Positions 36,127-48,400 of a stretch of DNA of 64,000 nucleotides are shown here, in pieces. Under the pieces are notes generated by a model that searched no databases, had not been told where the DNA came from, and saw only the letters and a program-made list of their open reading frames with translations. Source of the DNA: Ceratotherium simum simum. Taxonomy: Eukaryota > Chordata > Mammalia > Perissodactyla > Rhinocerotidae. Every line of letters begins with the position of its first letter. The first letter of the stretch is position 1. A program made the translations under genes and the position numbers. The DNA lies in NCBI RefSeq assembly GCF_000283155.1, contig NW_004454262.1, positions 2,350,942 to 2,414,941 on the forward strand. Direction: 5' to 3'.

Positions 36127-36654
36127 ATCTGTTAAAAAGTAATAAGAACTATAAATCCGTTCATTCAGTTTAAATGATCCCATTTGCACAGTGATAGTCA
36201 AATCAAAAGCTTCTAATAGCAGTAAAAAAGTAAAAATACCCTAAATGCCTAGAAAACCGTAAAATGCCTTTGTATGCTATAGAATATTTATATAAGTTAG
36301 TACACAAGCAATTTAAAGTAAACATATAGCCAATATACACTAAATACTTTGTACAATATACACAAAAATACTTTAGCAAATGCAAAAACAGAACTCACAA
36401 TTGTATGTGCATATAATTATATCTAATTACATATATACATTAACAAAACTCCAAAAACAATTTGGCAAGATATAAATAGAACTAAATGTTCATTATATTA
36501 TTTTTTTCTGCAAAATTTTTCAAGTCCTTAAAAAAAAAAACCAAGATTATTAAAGTAGTCTCACAGCTTCATAGAGAATATGGGGATCCCCCTTAACTGT
36601 AAGTACCATAGGGCAGAAAACGAGTCTGCTTATTCCCTGCTGTAGCCTTACATT
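36127..36654. other. Unassigned AT-rich intron
   Basis: No exon. 36590-36650 resembles an L2 3' trace (AAGTACCATAGGGCAGAAAA). Confidence 0.3.
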
Positions 36655-36900
36655 TGATAGCTGACATTTCTATGGCATATACTATGTGCCAGACACTGTC
36701 TTAAGCACTTTACATAGATTACATATTTAATACTCATAACAGCTCTATAACATAAATACTATTATTGTCTCCATTTGATAGATGAGGAGCCTGAAGCACA
36801 GAGAAGTCACACAGTCAGTAAGAGATAGAGCCAGGATTAGAACACAGATAGTATGACTTCCAGAGTCCATGCTTTTCCCACCCTCTCCCCATGCTATATC
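36655..36900 (-). mobile_element. MIR SINE, nearly full length
   Basis: Minus MIR: ACTATGTGCCAGACACTGTC, 'TAAGCACTTTACATAGATTA', GCACAGAGAAGTCACACAG, 'CCAGAGTCCATGCTTTTCCC'. Confidence 0.85.
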
Positions 36901-37304
36901 ACCTCAATAAATGAGGAGGTGAGCAATAAAAGGTGGTTGAACATATGCATATATGGATGAATGGATGAATGGATCAATCAATCCATGGATTGATGAATTA
37001 TTTAGGTTTACTCTCTCTGGAAAGTGAGAAAGAAAACTAAAATATTGAGCAGCTTCTCCACTCTGGAACTGTGCTAGTGCTTTCATACATTATCTCACTA
37101 AATCATAGAAACAACTTTGCAAGGACGCAATATTAGTGCCCATTTTTTAATAGGAGGAAACTGCGTTTTGTTCATTTGATGCTGAATCTTGGAAAAGTAA
37201 CCCTGGAACTCAAAGTGATGCATGGTACAGTGGGAGGTCAATATATTTGCTGAATGAAAGGCTTTAAAGTAACTTTTTAATACTTAGAAAAGGAAGTAGA
37301 AAGA

Positions 37305-37560
37305 ATTAGTAGCCAATATCATTTTCTTAGAGGCAAATAATACCAAGCCAATCTCATTTTCCTTTTTGATTGGGTTCTAAACAGGTACGTGAGGGAAATA
37401 CTATGGACAAAGTGTTCCTGGATTTCATCAATGCTACTAACCAGGTCATTGAAAATATCTTTGTGGATAAGATGGAAAAATGTAGTTTCCATAAGGACAT
37501 AATTGTGTGAATCTGAAGCCAGTCTAAGATACACCCAGAGAGTTCAGTTTCAGTCTTAGG
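37305..37560 (+). mobile_element. CR1/L3-like LINE RT fragment
   Basis: Plus frame gives DKVFLDFINATNQVIENIFV then DKMEKC, which resembles a degraded CR1/L3 reverse transcriptase region (DxxxLDFxKAFD...DKMEKxG). It is ancient, and no full ORF remains. Confidence 0.5.
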
Positions 37561-37931
37561 TAATAGGGTAGTTTCTGTTGTTGAACCTAAATGAGGACTA
37601 GGATGATGTCACGTTGGTCAGATTTGTGTATAACAAGAAGCTGGTAGAGACAGCAATCAAGTTGCTTTAAACAGAACCAATTTTGTTTTAAACAAAATTA
37701 GTAAAAAATTTATTAAGGTCCAAAAATAATAAATGTACAAAGAGAAATAAGACTTAGTAGCAGCCAGGGTTTAAAAAAAAAAAAAAAGGCGTTTTTGTGG
37801 TTATTTAATGTGAGTCAACATGCCACATAGCTCCAAATAAGAGTAAAAACTTAGACTTCATCAACAGAACTCTGTCACCCAAAGCAAACTGACTACCACA
37901 CCACTATACTGCTGCCCAGCTTGATCCCTAC

Positions 37932-38130
37932 AACAAGTAATACTTATTAGGTGTTTGCCATATAGCAGGCACTCTGCTGAGAGCTTTACCTCTACCATAT
38001 TCACTCATTTAATTCTCTCAACAATTCTATAGGTAAGGATTATTATTATTATCCCCAATTTACAGATGAAAAAATCTGAAACACAGAAGTCACACAGTTT
38101 GACTAATATCTTACATCTAATAGGACAGGA
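37932..38130 (-). mobile_element. MIR SINE
   Basis: 'CCATATAGCAGGCACTCTGC', CTCAACAATTCTATAGGTAA, 'TTTACAGATGAAAAAATCTG'. An (ATT)4 run (38040-38051) lies within. Confidence 0.75.
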
Positions 38131-38204
38131 CAAAGGTTGAAAGCTGATCAGTCTAATTTGAGCTTCAGCTTATGTTAACCATGATTCTATTCAGCCTTTC
38201 TTGT

Positions 38205-40221
38205 CCTCTGACACCAAGAGTTACAGAGGCTGTAGATGCTCCATCCCATGTGCCTTTTGTTTTTTACTGAAGTAACATTGGTTTAAAACATTATATAAAT
38301 TCAAGTGTACATCATTATATTTCGACTTCTGTATAGACTATATCATGTTCACCACCAAAATTCTAGTTGCCATCCATCACCGTACACAGGTGCCCCTTTC
38401 CACCTTTCCCCTTCACCCCACCCCACTTCCCCTCTGGTAACCTTGTAATCTGGTAATTTGTTCCCTGTATCTATGTGTTTGTTTGTTGTTGTTATTATTG
38501 TTTTCTATCTTCCATAGATCAGTGAAATCATATGATATTTGGCTTTCTTCATCTGACTTATTTCACTTAGCATAATACCCTCAAGGTCCATCCATGTTGC
38601 TGTGAATGGCAAGATTTCATCCTTTTTACGGCTGAGTAGTATTCCATTGTCTATATATACCACTTCTTCTTTATCCATTCATCCATTGATGGGCACTTAG
38701 GTTGTTACCAAGTCTTAGCTATTGTGAATAATGCTGCAACGAAGATAGGTGTGCATATATATTTTTGAATTAGTGTTTTCATGTTTTTTGGATAAATACT
38801 CACAAGTGGAATAGCTGGATCATATGGTAGTTCTATTTTTAATTTTTTGAGGAATCTCCATACTGTTTTCCATTGTAGCTGTACCAATTCACATTTCCAC
38901 CAGCAGTATACAAGTGTTCCCTTTTCTCCACATCCTCTAGAACACTTTTTATTACTTGTCTTTTTAACACTAGCCATTCTGATGGGTATGAGGTGATATC
39001 TCACTGCGGTTTTGATTTGCATTTCCCTAATAATTAGTGATGTTGAACATCTTCTCATGTGCCTGTTGGCTATCTGTATATCTTCTTTGGAAAAATGTCT
39101 GTTCAGATCATCTGCCCATTTTTTAGTTGGGTTGTCTGGTTTTTTGTTGTTGAGTTGTATGAGTTCTTTGTATATTTTGGATATTAACCCCTTATCAGAT
39201 ATATGATTTGCAAACGTCTTCTCCCAATTGGTAGGTTGTCTTTTCATTTTGTTGATGGTTTCTCTTGCCATGCAGAAGCTTTTTAGTTTGAGGTAGTCCC
39301 ATTTGTTTATTTTTTCTTTTGCTTCCCTTGCCTGAGGAGATATATTCAAAAAGATACTGCTAAGATCGATGTCCGAGTGTACTGCCTATGTTTTCTTCTA
39401 GGAGTTTTACGGTTTCAGGTCTTACATTCAAGTCTTTAATCCATATTTAATTAATTTTTGTGTATGGTATAAGATAGTGGTCTACTTTTATTCTTTTGCA
39501 TATGGCTGTCCAGTTTTCTCAACACCATTTATTGAAGAGACTTTCCTTCCTCCATTGTATGTTCTTGGCTCCTTTATCAAAAATTAGCTGTCCGTAAACA
39601 TGTGGGCTTATTTCTGGGCTCTCAAGTTTTGTTCCACTGATCTGTATGCCTGTTTTTCTGCCATCACCATGCTATTTTGATTACTACAGCTTTGTAGCGT
39701 ACTTCGAAATCAGGGAGTGTGCTGCCTCCAGCTTTGCTCTTTTTTCTCAGGATTACTCTGGCAATTTGGGGTCTTTTGTTATTCCATAGAAATTCTAAGA
39801 TTTTTTGTTCTATTTCCATGTGCCCTTGACCAACATGAGCTCTGCTGCAGCTATAGACAGCTCTAGCCTGCTGACAGCTTCCCATCTCAAATGCCTGTTC
39901 CTCTTCTTTGTATGTGGGCTTTCTCCAACATCATGGGAGTTTGCTGGGCTGTGCCTCCAGGGGAAACTCTTAAACACTGAGAGATAGGAGCTGGTGGATA
40001 AATGCCCCAACATCCCCATCCTCTGGTGAGGTGATCTAAAGTAGGTTCCACACAGTTTTCAGTGCCCCTAGCATGACTGAGCCCCAGCTGCCCATAATGG
40101 CAACCTGCTCATCAATGCACCCTTCTCTGCTTCACTTCCCGTCTTGTTTATTTGGTTTTCTTGAGATCATTTCCCTAATAAATTATCAGGGTCTGCTTTT
40201 GGGGAAACTCAAACTAAGATA
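38205..40221 (+). mobile_element. ERV-type LTR remnant split by an L1
   Basis: The right part (39825-40221) reads 'CTGCCCATAATGGCAACCTG', 'CATTTCCCTAATAAATTATC', 'GGGGAAACTCAAACTAAGAT', as in the polyadenylation-signal end of an ERV LTR (family not certain). The left part (38205-38254) is separated from it by the L1 at 38255-39815. No viral genes are present. Confidence 0.5.
38255..39815 (-). mobile_element. 5'-truncated L1 with readable ORF2 C-terminus
   Basis: 3' UTR at left (TTTACTGAAGTAACATTGG), ORF2 to the right. A 214-codon frame on minus (38705-39349) reads as the ORF2p C-terminal region, including [20 protein letters not shown] and a Cys-containing CWWKCELVQ motif; one Asp replaces the usual sequence in places. 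The catalytic RT is absent or out of frame, so it is not autonomous. The 9-bp TSD CCATGTGCC lies at 38246-38254 and 39816-39824. It is among the younger L1s here. Confidence 0.9.
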
Positions 40222-41779
40222 CTACCCTATTCTGTTTCTGAATCATTCTTAAATCTTCTACTAACTTAAAGTAATTAAGTAATTACTTAATTTAATTACT
40301 TTAAGAATTTAAATAATTTATCTTTTTAACCATACCTTAGATAGCTCTGGCATTAATTATACATTCTTTGATTGTTGCATTTTATGAGCTAAACTAGAGC
40401 ACAACTTGGGAGAAAATAAAAGGGGCTAGATGAATTCCTCCAGGCCACCAACCAAACCCGATAGTAACTGAGAAAGAAAGGGAAGAGAAAATGGCAAAAT
40501 AATGGGAGAGGAATATAAGACAGGAATTTTTAACTTAATCACTATAACTCAAGTAAAATTTAGGTCTTTGCCAATCCCATCACCCACCCATGGACTCCCA
40601 GTACCAAATTATAAAACTAGCTCATTCTCAAGAATATTTCTGAGAGGAGTGAGTTCCTTAATTTATTTTCTTTTTGGATATGCTCAAAGGGAATTATTGG
40701 TAGTTAGAAATATAAATCAAACTGGGCTGGCAAATCGGAAAACCATTTCCTCTCCTTGATTAAATCATGCGACCATTTGTTACTGAGTTTGTAGATCACA
40801 GTCATACTTTTCTAGTTCCAGGAGTACTTTTAGGAGGCAGTAAAAAGTGCTACTGATAAGTCAGTAATGCTAGGGTACTGTTATCTTATAGAATGAACAA
40901 TTCAGACTTAACAAATATCTTGGGAATGTGAAAAACAAAGACTACTTATGAAGCTATCCAAAATGTAATCTTACTTTTTAGCTCTTTTATTACACTGAGA
41001 AATAATATTTTAATAAGCAAATGTCACATTCAAGAGGTATTGTTGCATAGATAACATGATATATTTAGAAAAAATAAGGTAACCAACTACCATAAAATTA
41101 TTGACATTTATCAAATATACAGCTTTTGCATGTACATGTTGCTTTAGATGCTTCATATGGTTACTGTTAAAATAAGTATGTAAGTTTTATTGAACAATAC
41201 AATAAACAACCAAAAAAACCATGCATAAATTGTTAGTAGATTCTGCTACTTATGTCAGAATTCATTGGTGGACTGTGTTTCATCAAAACATTCTCTCTTC
41301 CACTGAAGAATTAAAAGTTTTGTAGCATACAAACGAAAGACATGGTCCTTTCCCTCTTACCAAGTTTACACTTTCCCTCCCATAAGTCAAAGCAAGGAAA
41401 ATACACAACTTTCTCAACAAATTTAAAAGGGAAAAAAACTAAACCTGAAAACAAGTAGAATTTATAGGACATGACCATACAAATTTAGCTTTTATCCAGA
41501 GAAACATAAAAGTTAGAAAAATGTTAAAGATATTTTGATTTTGATATTCACACCAAGTGAAATTAAGAACATAAACTAACGACAGAAGCCATTTCCTTAA
41601 ATAGCATTAAACACTTACCTTTATTTTCACCTCTATGTTCTGTGCTATTCTTGGCCTTCAGTGACCAAAAGCTTATAATAAAATTGCTGGTATGTTTACC
41701 AACTAGGTCAGAGCACAGAGTTTTTTGTTTTTTGGTTATTTCTGGAATAATGTTTGCTCTCTTAAAAATGGGTGTATAT
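40222..41779. other. Unassigned intron
   Basis: AT-rich, with a 41-bp palindrome at 40265-40305. No exon or named transposon recognised. Confidence 0.35.
40265..40305. repeat. 41-bp AT-rich palindrome
   Basis: CTTAAAGTAATTAA (40265-40278) is the exact reverse complement of TTAATTACTTTAAG (40292-40305). The centre GTAATTAC is itself palindromic. Confidence 0.92.
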
Positions 41780-42640
41780 GGCAAAGTTATTTGTTAGTTT
41801 TATCAATTTATTGATTACAAAGATATTCACATTAGAAAATTTGGAAAACAGAGAAAAACATAAGGATGTGAAAACAAATACTGCTTATAATTCTGTCCAT
41901 AGACAACCACAGTTAATATTTAGCTATACTTCCTCTTTTGGTGCCATTCCTTTTTTTTTTTTGTGAGGAAGATCAGCCCTGAGCTAACATCTGATACCAA
42001 CCCTCCTCTTTTTTTGCTGAGGAAGATTGGCCCTGAGCTAACATCCGTGCCCATCTTCCTGTACTTTATATGGGCCGCCGCTACAGCATGGCTCAACAAG
42101 CAGTGCGTCGGTGCGTGCCCGGGATCCGAACCCGCGAACCCTGGGCCGCCGCAGCAGAGCGCACATACTTAACCACTTGCGCCACCAGGCAGGCCCCGCC
42201 ATTCCTTCTTGATGCTGTTGTTAATATAGTTTATAATTTTGCCTTTTAAAATTAATATTATATAATAAGAATTTCTCTTCCTGTGAAAAATTATCAGTAA
42301 ATTTAACTTGAGATAAATGAACAATATTTCAAAGTCAGTATTTACTTATTTCCCTAATGCTGGATGTTTATGTGCTCTGCAGTGTTTCATTATTGTGAAC
42401 AACTGTGCAGACATCTTTATCTTGATTCCTCAAAAGAGATTTACTAGGACATCAAGGATGAGTATTTCGAAATCAAATGATTGGGTCACTAAGAATGGAC
42501 AATTTAAGGCTCTATATGTCTATTGACCAATTGCTTTCTCCCCGTAGAATCTGAACCTATGTCTTACTACACATTAGGCAACATTAATTATTATTTATAT
42601 TTAATAAATATCTGAATGATTTAAAAGAGAAAAAACATTT
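41780..42640 (-). mobile_element. Old L1M 3' region, split by an ERE
   Basis: Minus L1M-like: GATATTCACATTAGAAAATT, 'GTCCATAGACAACCACAGTT', after the ERE 'ACATCAAGGATGAGTATTTC'. Diverged; boundaries approximate. Confidence 0.5.
41953..42197 (-). mobile_element. ERE SINE (long type)
   Basis: On plus: T tail, GTGAGGAAGATCAGCCCTGA, 'GCTGAGGAAGATTGGCCCTG', 'TTTATATGGGCCGCCGCTAC', ends CAGGCAGGCCCC. The 10-bp TSD GCCATTCCTT lies at 41943-41952 and 42198-42207. Confidence 0.95.
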
Positions 42641-42939
42641 GTCTTTTTATTTGCATATATTTAATTACTAGTAAGAATAAATACTTTTTCACATATTTAT
42701 TTGCCATTAGGATTTCAGCTTTTATGAATTATTTCTTCAAGTTAATCTACTGAGATTGTTGTGAGTTTTTTTCTGATCTATTTGACTGTTCTCTTTGTAA
42801 AATAACTACCATTATCTGTAGTTATTGTTGGAAATATTTTCCCCATTTTGTTATTTTTTTCAATTTATTTATGGTGTTTTAACATTAGAATTGTTCTAAT
42901 ATATGGTAGGAATTGTCATCTCCAATACTTTTTAAAAAA

Positions 42940-43290
42940 TTCATTTAGTCTATTTATTCTTGAAGATAAACTTTAGAATTTGTTAAATTCCAAAAATAAC
43001 CCTGTTGAAATAGTGTTTGGAATTTTGTTAAACTATTAATAATAAGAAAAATGGACATCTTTACAACATTGTCTTCCTAGCCAAGAAATTTTTATAGTTT
43101 TTTTCTTGTAAGTCCCATAGATATCTTGTTACCGTTGTCCCTAGGTATTTTGTATTTGATGTTGCTGCTGTTTACCATGCATGGAATCTCTCCTTCATTA
43201 CATTATATAGGAAACTACCGTTTTCTGTACATTGGTTTTGTATTTGGTCACATGCTTAACTCTCTTAGTTGTAAATTTTTCTTGAAAGTA
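42940..43290 (-). mobile_element. Old L1 ORF2 fragment
   Basis: Minus L1 ORF2 middle region: 'AATGGACATCTTTACAACAT', TGTCTTCCTAGCCAAGAAAT, 'CCCTAGGTATTTTGTATTTG'. Confidence 0.65.
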
Positions 43291-43757
43291 TTATTATTTT
43301 AATATTATATGCAGTATCGTTTTTTAGTACTTTCTTTTTTTAGTCTAACAAAGATAATCATTTTAGTCAACAACCTGTACTTGTTAGTGTGCATTCAGAG
43401 ATGGACTTTATTCTCTCTGCCAACTTCCAACCCACTCTCTAGATTTAGTATTTCCCAAACCCTGGATAAAATCTTAGGAAGACCCCATAGCCTTTCCAAT
43501 CTGTCTTAGGAAATGAATGCATAGTTCTTTTGTTCTAGTATTAAAATTATCCAGTTTAGTTCAAGAACTACATAACTCCACTCTAGTGCAATATAATAGT
43601 AAAAGTCAAACTCTTATGCAAGTTCAAGTGCTAGATTTCCTATAATTTTAATACTTGAGATAAGCTCTGCTTAATTGCAGTGCTCTATTCTTTTGATATA
43701 TTATTATATTCTATCTCATATTAATTTAGTATCTATTTTCCTAAATTATATTAGATT

Positions 43758-44162
43758 TTTTTTGTTAGTGCTGTTGAATCAATTCCAGCTCCTAGCAACC
43801 CTGTGTACAGCAGAGTGGAACCCTGCCTGGTCTTTTTGCACCATCCTGTCGTCTTCTGGCGCTATATCAGACAGTGCTCCGCCATTATTCATAGGGTTTT
43901 CATAGCCAATTTTTTCCTAAGTGGGTGGCCAGGTCCTTCTTCCTAGTCTATCTTAGTCTGGAAGCTCCACTGAAACCTGTTCACCATGGGTGACCCTGCT
44001 GGTATTTGAAATACCAGTGCCATAGCTTTCAGCATCACAGCAACACATAGCCACCACAGTATGACAACTGACAGATGGGTGGTACGGTTCCCTGACTGGG
44101 AAATGAACCCTGGCCATGGCGGTGAGAGTGCCAAATCTTAACCACTAGACCACCAGGGCTGG
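43758..44162 (-). mobile_element. Composite SINE: tRNA(Glu)-like head with RTE-like body
   Basis: On minus the element starts with a tRNA(Glu)-like segment (44158 down to 44088). It has A box TGGTCTAGTGG, anticodon-arm GGCACTCTCACCGCC with anticodon CTC kept, and a B box GGTTCATTTCC with mutations. By hand I count about 9 differences in 71 bases from recalled mammalian tRNA-Glu-CTC. The rest resembles RTE/BovB-type LINE sequence: 'TATTTCAAATACCAGCAGGG', 'AGCACTGTCTGATATAGCGC', and a 3' end AGGGTTGCTAGGAGCTGGAA. The 11-bp TSD TATATTAGATT is exact at 43747-43757 and 44163-44173. This is distinct from the tRNA(Ser)-headed EREs. Confidence 0.82.
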
Positions 44163-44397
44163 TATATTAGATTATATACTCTGATTTCCCAAACTGTGCT
44201 CCAAGGCACACTAGCTTCTCTTTATGTGTTAACAGGAATTGGGGCTAGTGGAGTAGGAAGGAGAAAAGAAAGTTTCTCTGGTCACATAAGTTTGGAAATC
44301 ACTGCTTGCTAGATTTCTCCGTAGAGATTCATGATATACAATAGCATATTAAGGTGTAAGAAATTCTCTAAAAAAAACAAATAAACTATTTGTCTTC

Positions 44398-45150
44398 AGT
44401 TTGAATCTGGGCTGGCCTTGTGACTCGTTTTGACTAATAAAATGTGATGGAAGAGACACTGTGCAAGTTCTAGAGCCCGGATCTCAAGAGTCCTTGGAGC
44501 TTCTGCCTTTGCCCTTTGAACAAGTGTTCACAGACCACCAGTTAAGAAAGCCTCTATAGCCTGAAGGATGAAAAAGAGGAGGAAGAGAACCAAGACACTC
44601 CATGTAGCCAAGAGCCATCACCAACCAGACATGTGAGTGAGGCCATCCAGGATTTTCCATCCCAGATAACCCTCTAGCTGAAAGCAACCACATAAGTGGG
44701 CCCCCAAAAATCCAGCAATACCACCCAGCCAACCCTCAGAATCATGAAAAATTATGAATCATTGTTTCAAAACAGGGGCTCAAAAACCATGGCCCATGGC
44801 CAACATTTTGTCCATCTGTTTTTCTACAACCCTCACTCTAAAAATGGATTTTACATCTTTAAATGGTTGAAAGAAATAAAAAGAGTATCTCATAACACAT
44901 GAGAACTGTATGAAATTCAAATTTCAGTGTCCATAAATAAAGTTCTGTTGGAACATAGTCACGCTCACTCACTTAAGTATTGTCTATGGTTGCTATCTCC
45001 CTACAATGGTAAAGTTAATTATCTGTGATGGAGACCATTTAGTCTGCAAAGCCTAAAATATTTACTGTCTAGCCCTTTATAGAAAAAGTTTGCTGACCCA
45101 TTTTAAACCAATAAGTTTTAGGATGGTTTACCATACGACAATAGTTAAGA
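44398..45150 (+). mobile_element. MLT1-type LTR (ERVL-MaLR), split by a DNA transposon
   Basis: 'GAATCTGGGCTGGCCTTGTG', TTGACTAATAAAATGTGATG, 'AACCAGACATGTGAGTGAGG', and after the insertion AATAAGTTTTAGGATGGTTT then ACGACAATAG, as in the 3' end of MLT1 LTRs. No internal viral sequence. Confidence 0.7.
44773..45100 (+). mobile_element. hAT-Charlie-like non-autonomous DNA transposon
   Basis: It begins CAGGGGCTCAAAAACCATGG and ends AAAAAGTTTGCTGACCCA, degraded inverted ends. Inside: 'AATAAAGTTCTGTTGGAACA', 'GCAAAGCCTAAAATATTTAC'. The likely 8-bp TSD is TTTCAAAA (44765-44772) versus TTTTAAAC (45101-45108), 6 of 8 identical. Confidence 0.75.
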
Positions 45151-45450
45151 TTTTAAAATTTTCAGCCCATTTTATATTTTTTTACTTTCAGCAGTGTTTT
45201 ATAGTTATATCTATGCTGTACATTTAAATTTGTTACTAATTTCTAGAATATTTCATTGTAGTTAGTTTTCCTTTTTTGGAGCTTTCTAACATTTTCTTTG
45301 TAACCTAGCCTGCAGTCAGTGTTTGTAAATGTTCCACAGACACTAGAAAAGAATACATGCTCTCTGTTAGCAGGGTATGCAGTGTGACATATACCTACTG
45401 CTTCTATCTCATCAGATATACCAAATAAGTCCTCTTTTCTGGATCTATTT
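45151..45450 (-). mobile_element. Old L1 ORF2 fragment
   Basis: Minus L1 ORF2: 'GCAGTGTTTTATAGTTATAT', 'AAATGTTCCACAGACACTAG', AAAAGAATACATGCTCTCTG. Confidence 0.65.
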
Positions 45451-48400
45451 TAAAAAATGGCAAGGTAAATTATTATGAAACAATTATGTTTCTTAACATT
45501 TCTCTCTAACTTTCTCATAGTTCCAAATTTCTATATTTTAGAATATATTTCTCTATTTTGATGTGTTTAAAAATAACTTGGAACCATCAATTACTCTTAT
45601 TTTCCAAATACAGTATACAACAATGGCCACCCAAAAGGGCCAATCCCAGAGCCATGAAGATCCAGGCCAGCATTCTGATTTTCCTTTTTTGTTTCCCTTC
45701 ATTAAATTGAACAGAGTACTGAGACTTAAATAAACTCAGACATTCCAATGTCTGGATTTTTCCTTTTCCAAAGTTAGCAAATGAGAAAAGAAAAACAATT
45801 CACAATAGAGGAAAGAAAAATCATCAAGAAAGGAAAATGTAAATTTATAAATTGAGAGATTAAAAGTTGTGAATATATACACAGAGATTCATATATATAT
45901 GAACACAGAAGTATGCATGTGCGTGTGTAGGGGGTGCAGAATGTACACTTATTTTCTTTTCCTAACCAGGATTATTATTCTAAACATAAAATTTATAGTT
46001 AGAGAAAAGGGAAATAAGCAATTATTCCATGAAAAGGCACTGATAATCAGTAGATTTCAATTTGAACCTCACCAATGAGATGTGCAGTATTGGGAAAAAC
46101 ATGTTAAACTAGAACTAAGGTAGGTCCAGTCTGGCACTGGAAGCAGTGAGTAGCTTTGCCAAAACTACTGTGGATTGTCCAGGTGAAGACAGGAGCAGCT
46201 GGTCACTAGGGAAAGTTCCAAGATGCTGGACAGCTGGTAGAAATCAAGACTCAGCAGGGATGTCAGCTGTCAGCACTAGAAGAGAGGTGGAGTCAGCTTA
46301 CTAGAAACATCAGTTGATGTAAGATCAAAGACTCAAGGAAGGCCTACGCTGGAAAGCCAAAGCTAAGAGGAGATGAGAATAGAACCCAAGTCGGGGCAAA
46401 ATAGTTGCAGAACAGAGCTCAGTCTGAGCCAAAGGCAGGCAGGAAATTAGGCAGGGCAGGAATGAGTCTGGAAATCTGAGGAGCAAACCACAGTGTCGGG
46501 AGACTGAAGCAAACTCCACATTCTCTACCCAGTTCAAAAGTGAAGAGCAAAACAAGGTCAGCAAGAAAAGCTGGAGAGCTGCACCCACACCCTCCCAATA
46601 GGAAGACCTTTAGAGTTGGCTTTGTGGAGTCTCCCACCAGATTTTAAGGAGTCTCTGGCCATGAAGCTAAGTTCTAAGTTCTTACACTTAGGAAGGGGTT
46701 AAGTTCACTGATATCCAAAGTTCTATCCAGCTCCCCAAGTGTTTAGAACTCTAACATTCTATAAATCTAAAAATATACATTAAGTTCCAATGGAGAAATG
46801 AGGGTATTAAATGTTTTATCCAAGGAAACAGAGTTTACTGGACTCCCTCCCACCACCACCATCCCCCCCTACACTTACCTATAAATATCCCACCACTATC
46901 ACCTAATTCTTTCTACTAAAAGGCAGCGTGGAATGGTTTATAGCCCTTTTGGAAAAAAAAATTGATCAGGGGGAGAAGGAGTGGGATGACATTCCATTCC
47001 ATCCTGACTCACTTAAAGACATCATTTGATTCTCAGTCACAAAGAATTCTCTTAACAGGGTGGAAAAAGCCCTGGTCATGAGGAGCTTGTTTGGAGTTGC
47101 AGTGGTTTCCTTTGCATTCTGTAAGCCAAGAGGATGCATTCCAGAGCTGTGTTTCTTTCATTCTTTTTCCCTCCAGGCTGATTTTATAGTAACAACACAT
47201 AGCCACTTAAATCTATCTCCAAATAACCAACATTCAGAAAATGTACCACATAAAATATAGACATTTTACAAGGGACCATCTATTAACTGATAATGGCAGA
47301 GCTGCCATGGAATGCATAAGAAAACAAATGTGACCCTCACCAAACGTCAGACCCATTTATCCAAATCAGCCCTCTGTAGTGGATGCCAGATAAACCTACA
47401 ATGATATGATTCAAAGCATTAGGAAAGGTTGGGGGGAGGTTACAATAAACTAAATATGTAGTTGAGGATATATATAAATCACATGAAATGTAGCCTCATA
47501 AGATACTAATAGAAGTCAGAAAAAGGCTGGCAGAGGAGATTTTAAAATGTGATCGTTTGGGAAAGAGAATATTAGACCAACAAAAAAGTTTCAGAGGGAG
47601 AAAACAATAAGTTTCTCCATGTATATTAAAAATATGTAGACATGGGAGAGTCTATGGCTGCCAGGTTTAGAGAGGGGAGGAGTTAATCAGAGTTAAAAGA
47701 AACTTCCATAGCCTCCCAGCCCTGGCAAAAGTGTCAATAAGGGGAACTTAATCCCTGAGGCTCCTGACTGCCCTCAGCCTTTCACTCCGCTCTTCACCCA
47801 CCTTAGGCAGCCAGTGCTTTGATGATTTCTCCACATTAAAATCTAGTCTGAGGAAAAGGTCTGAGAAAACTTATTTACACTAAGGAAGAAGAGTCCATGC
47901 TTTAACTCTCCCTGTGCTGTTTGAAGCTTAGGAGTGGGCAAACTTTTAAGCCAAAAAAAAGAATCTATAATTACAGAATCTCTGAAATCAGGAAACTGTG
48001 AGGAAGGGTTATATTCCATGGAATAGAGGTTCCTTCCAGCTCTTCTGAATTATATCATATAGGTGGCCACTGATAAAATCCTGCCTGTTCTCTAAACAAA
48101 CCGCTTGTTCAATGAAGCCTTCATGCAAATAAGTAAAACTCAACTAGGAAGTTTATCCATTTACTATTTAATTTTAAAACAGTTCAAACTGTGAAAGATA
48201 TGACAGGAAGAAGTGGCCGGGGAAGGAAGGCAAGAGGGAGGACTGAAATCGAAATTTAAGAAAGGTGGAAAGGGGAAGGGGCAAGAGACAGACAGTTGTT
48301 AGAGATTAAATATGAGGCAGATTTATTTTCTACTAATAATAAAAAATTAAGGATATTATAGATGTTATGTAACAGAAAAGTAAAGTCAATAGCTTTCAGG

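Noticed and set aside
38705..39349. 214-residue ORF as a host gene
   Set aside because: It is the C-terminal part of L1 ORF2p inside a 5'-truncated L1.
44088..44158. Functional tRNA-Glu gene
   Set aside because: The segment is tRNA-like but is the head of a SINE with TSDs. The B-box region and stems carry several mismatches, and no terminator-type T run directly follows.
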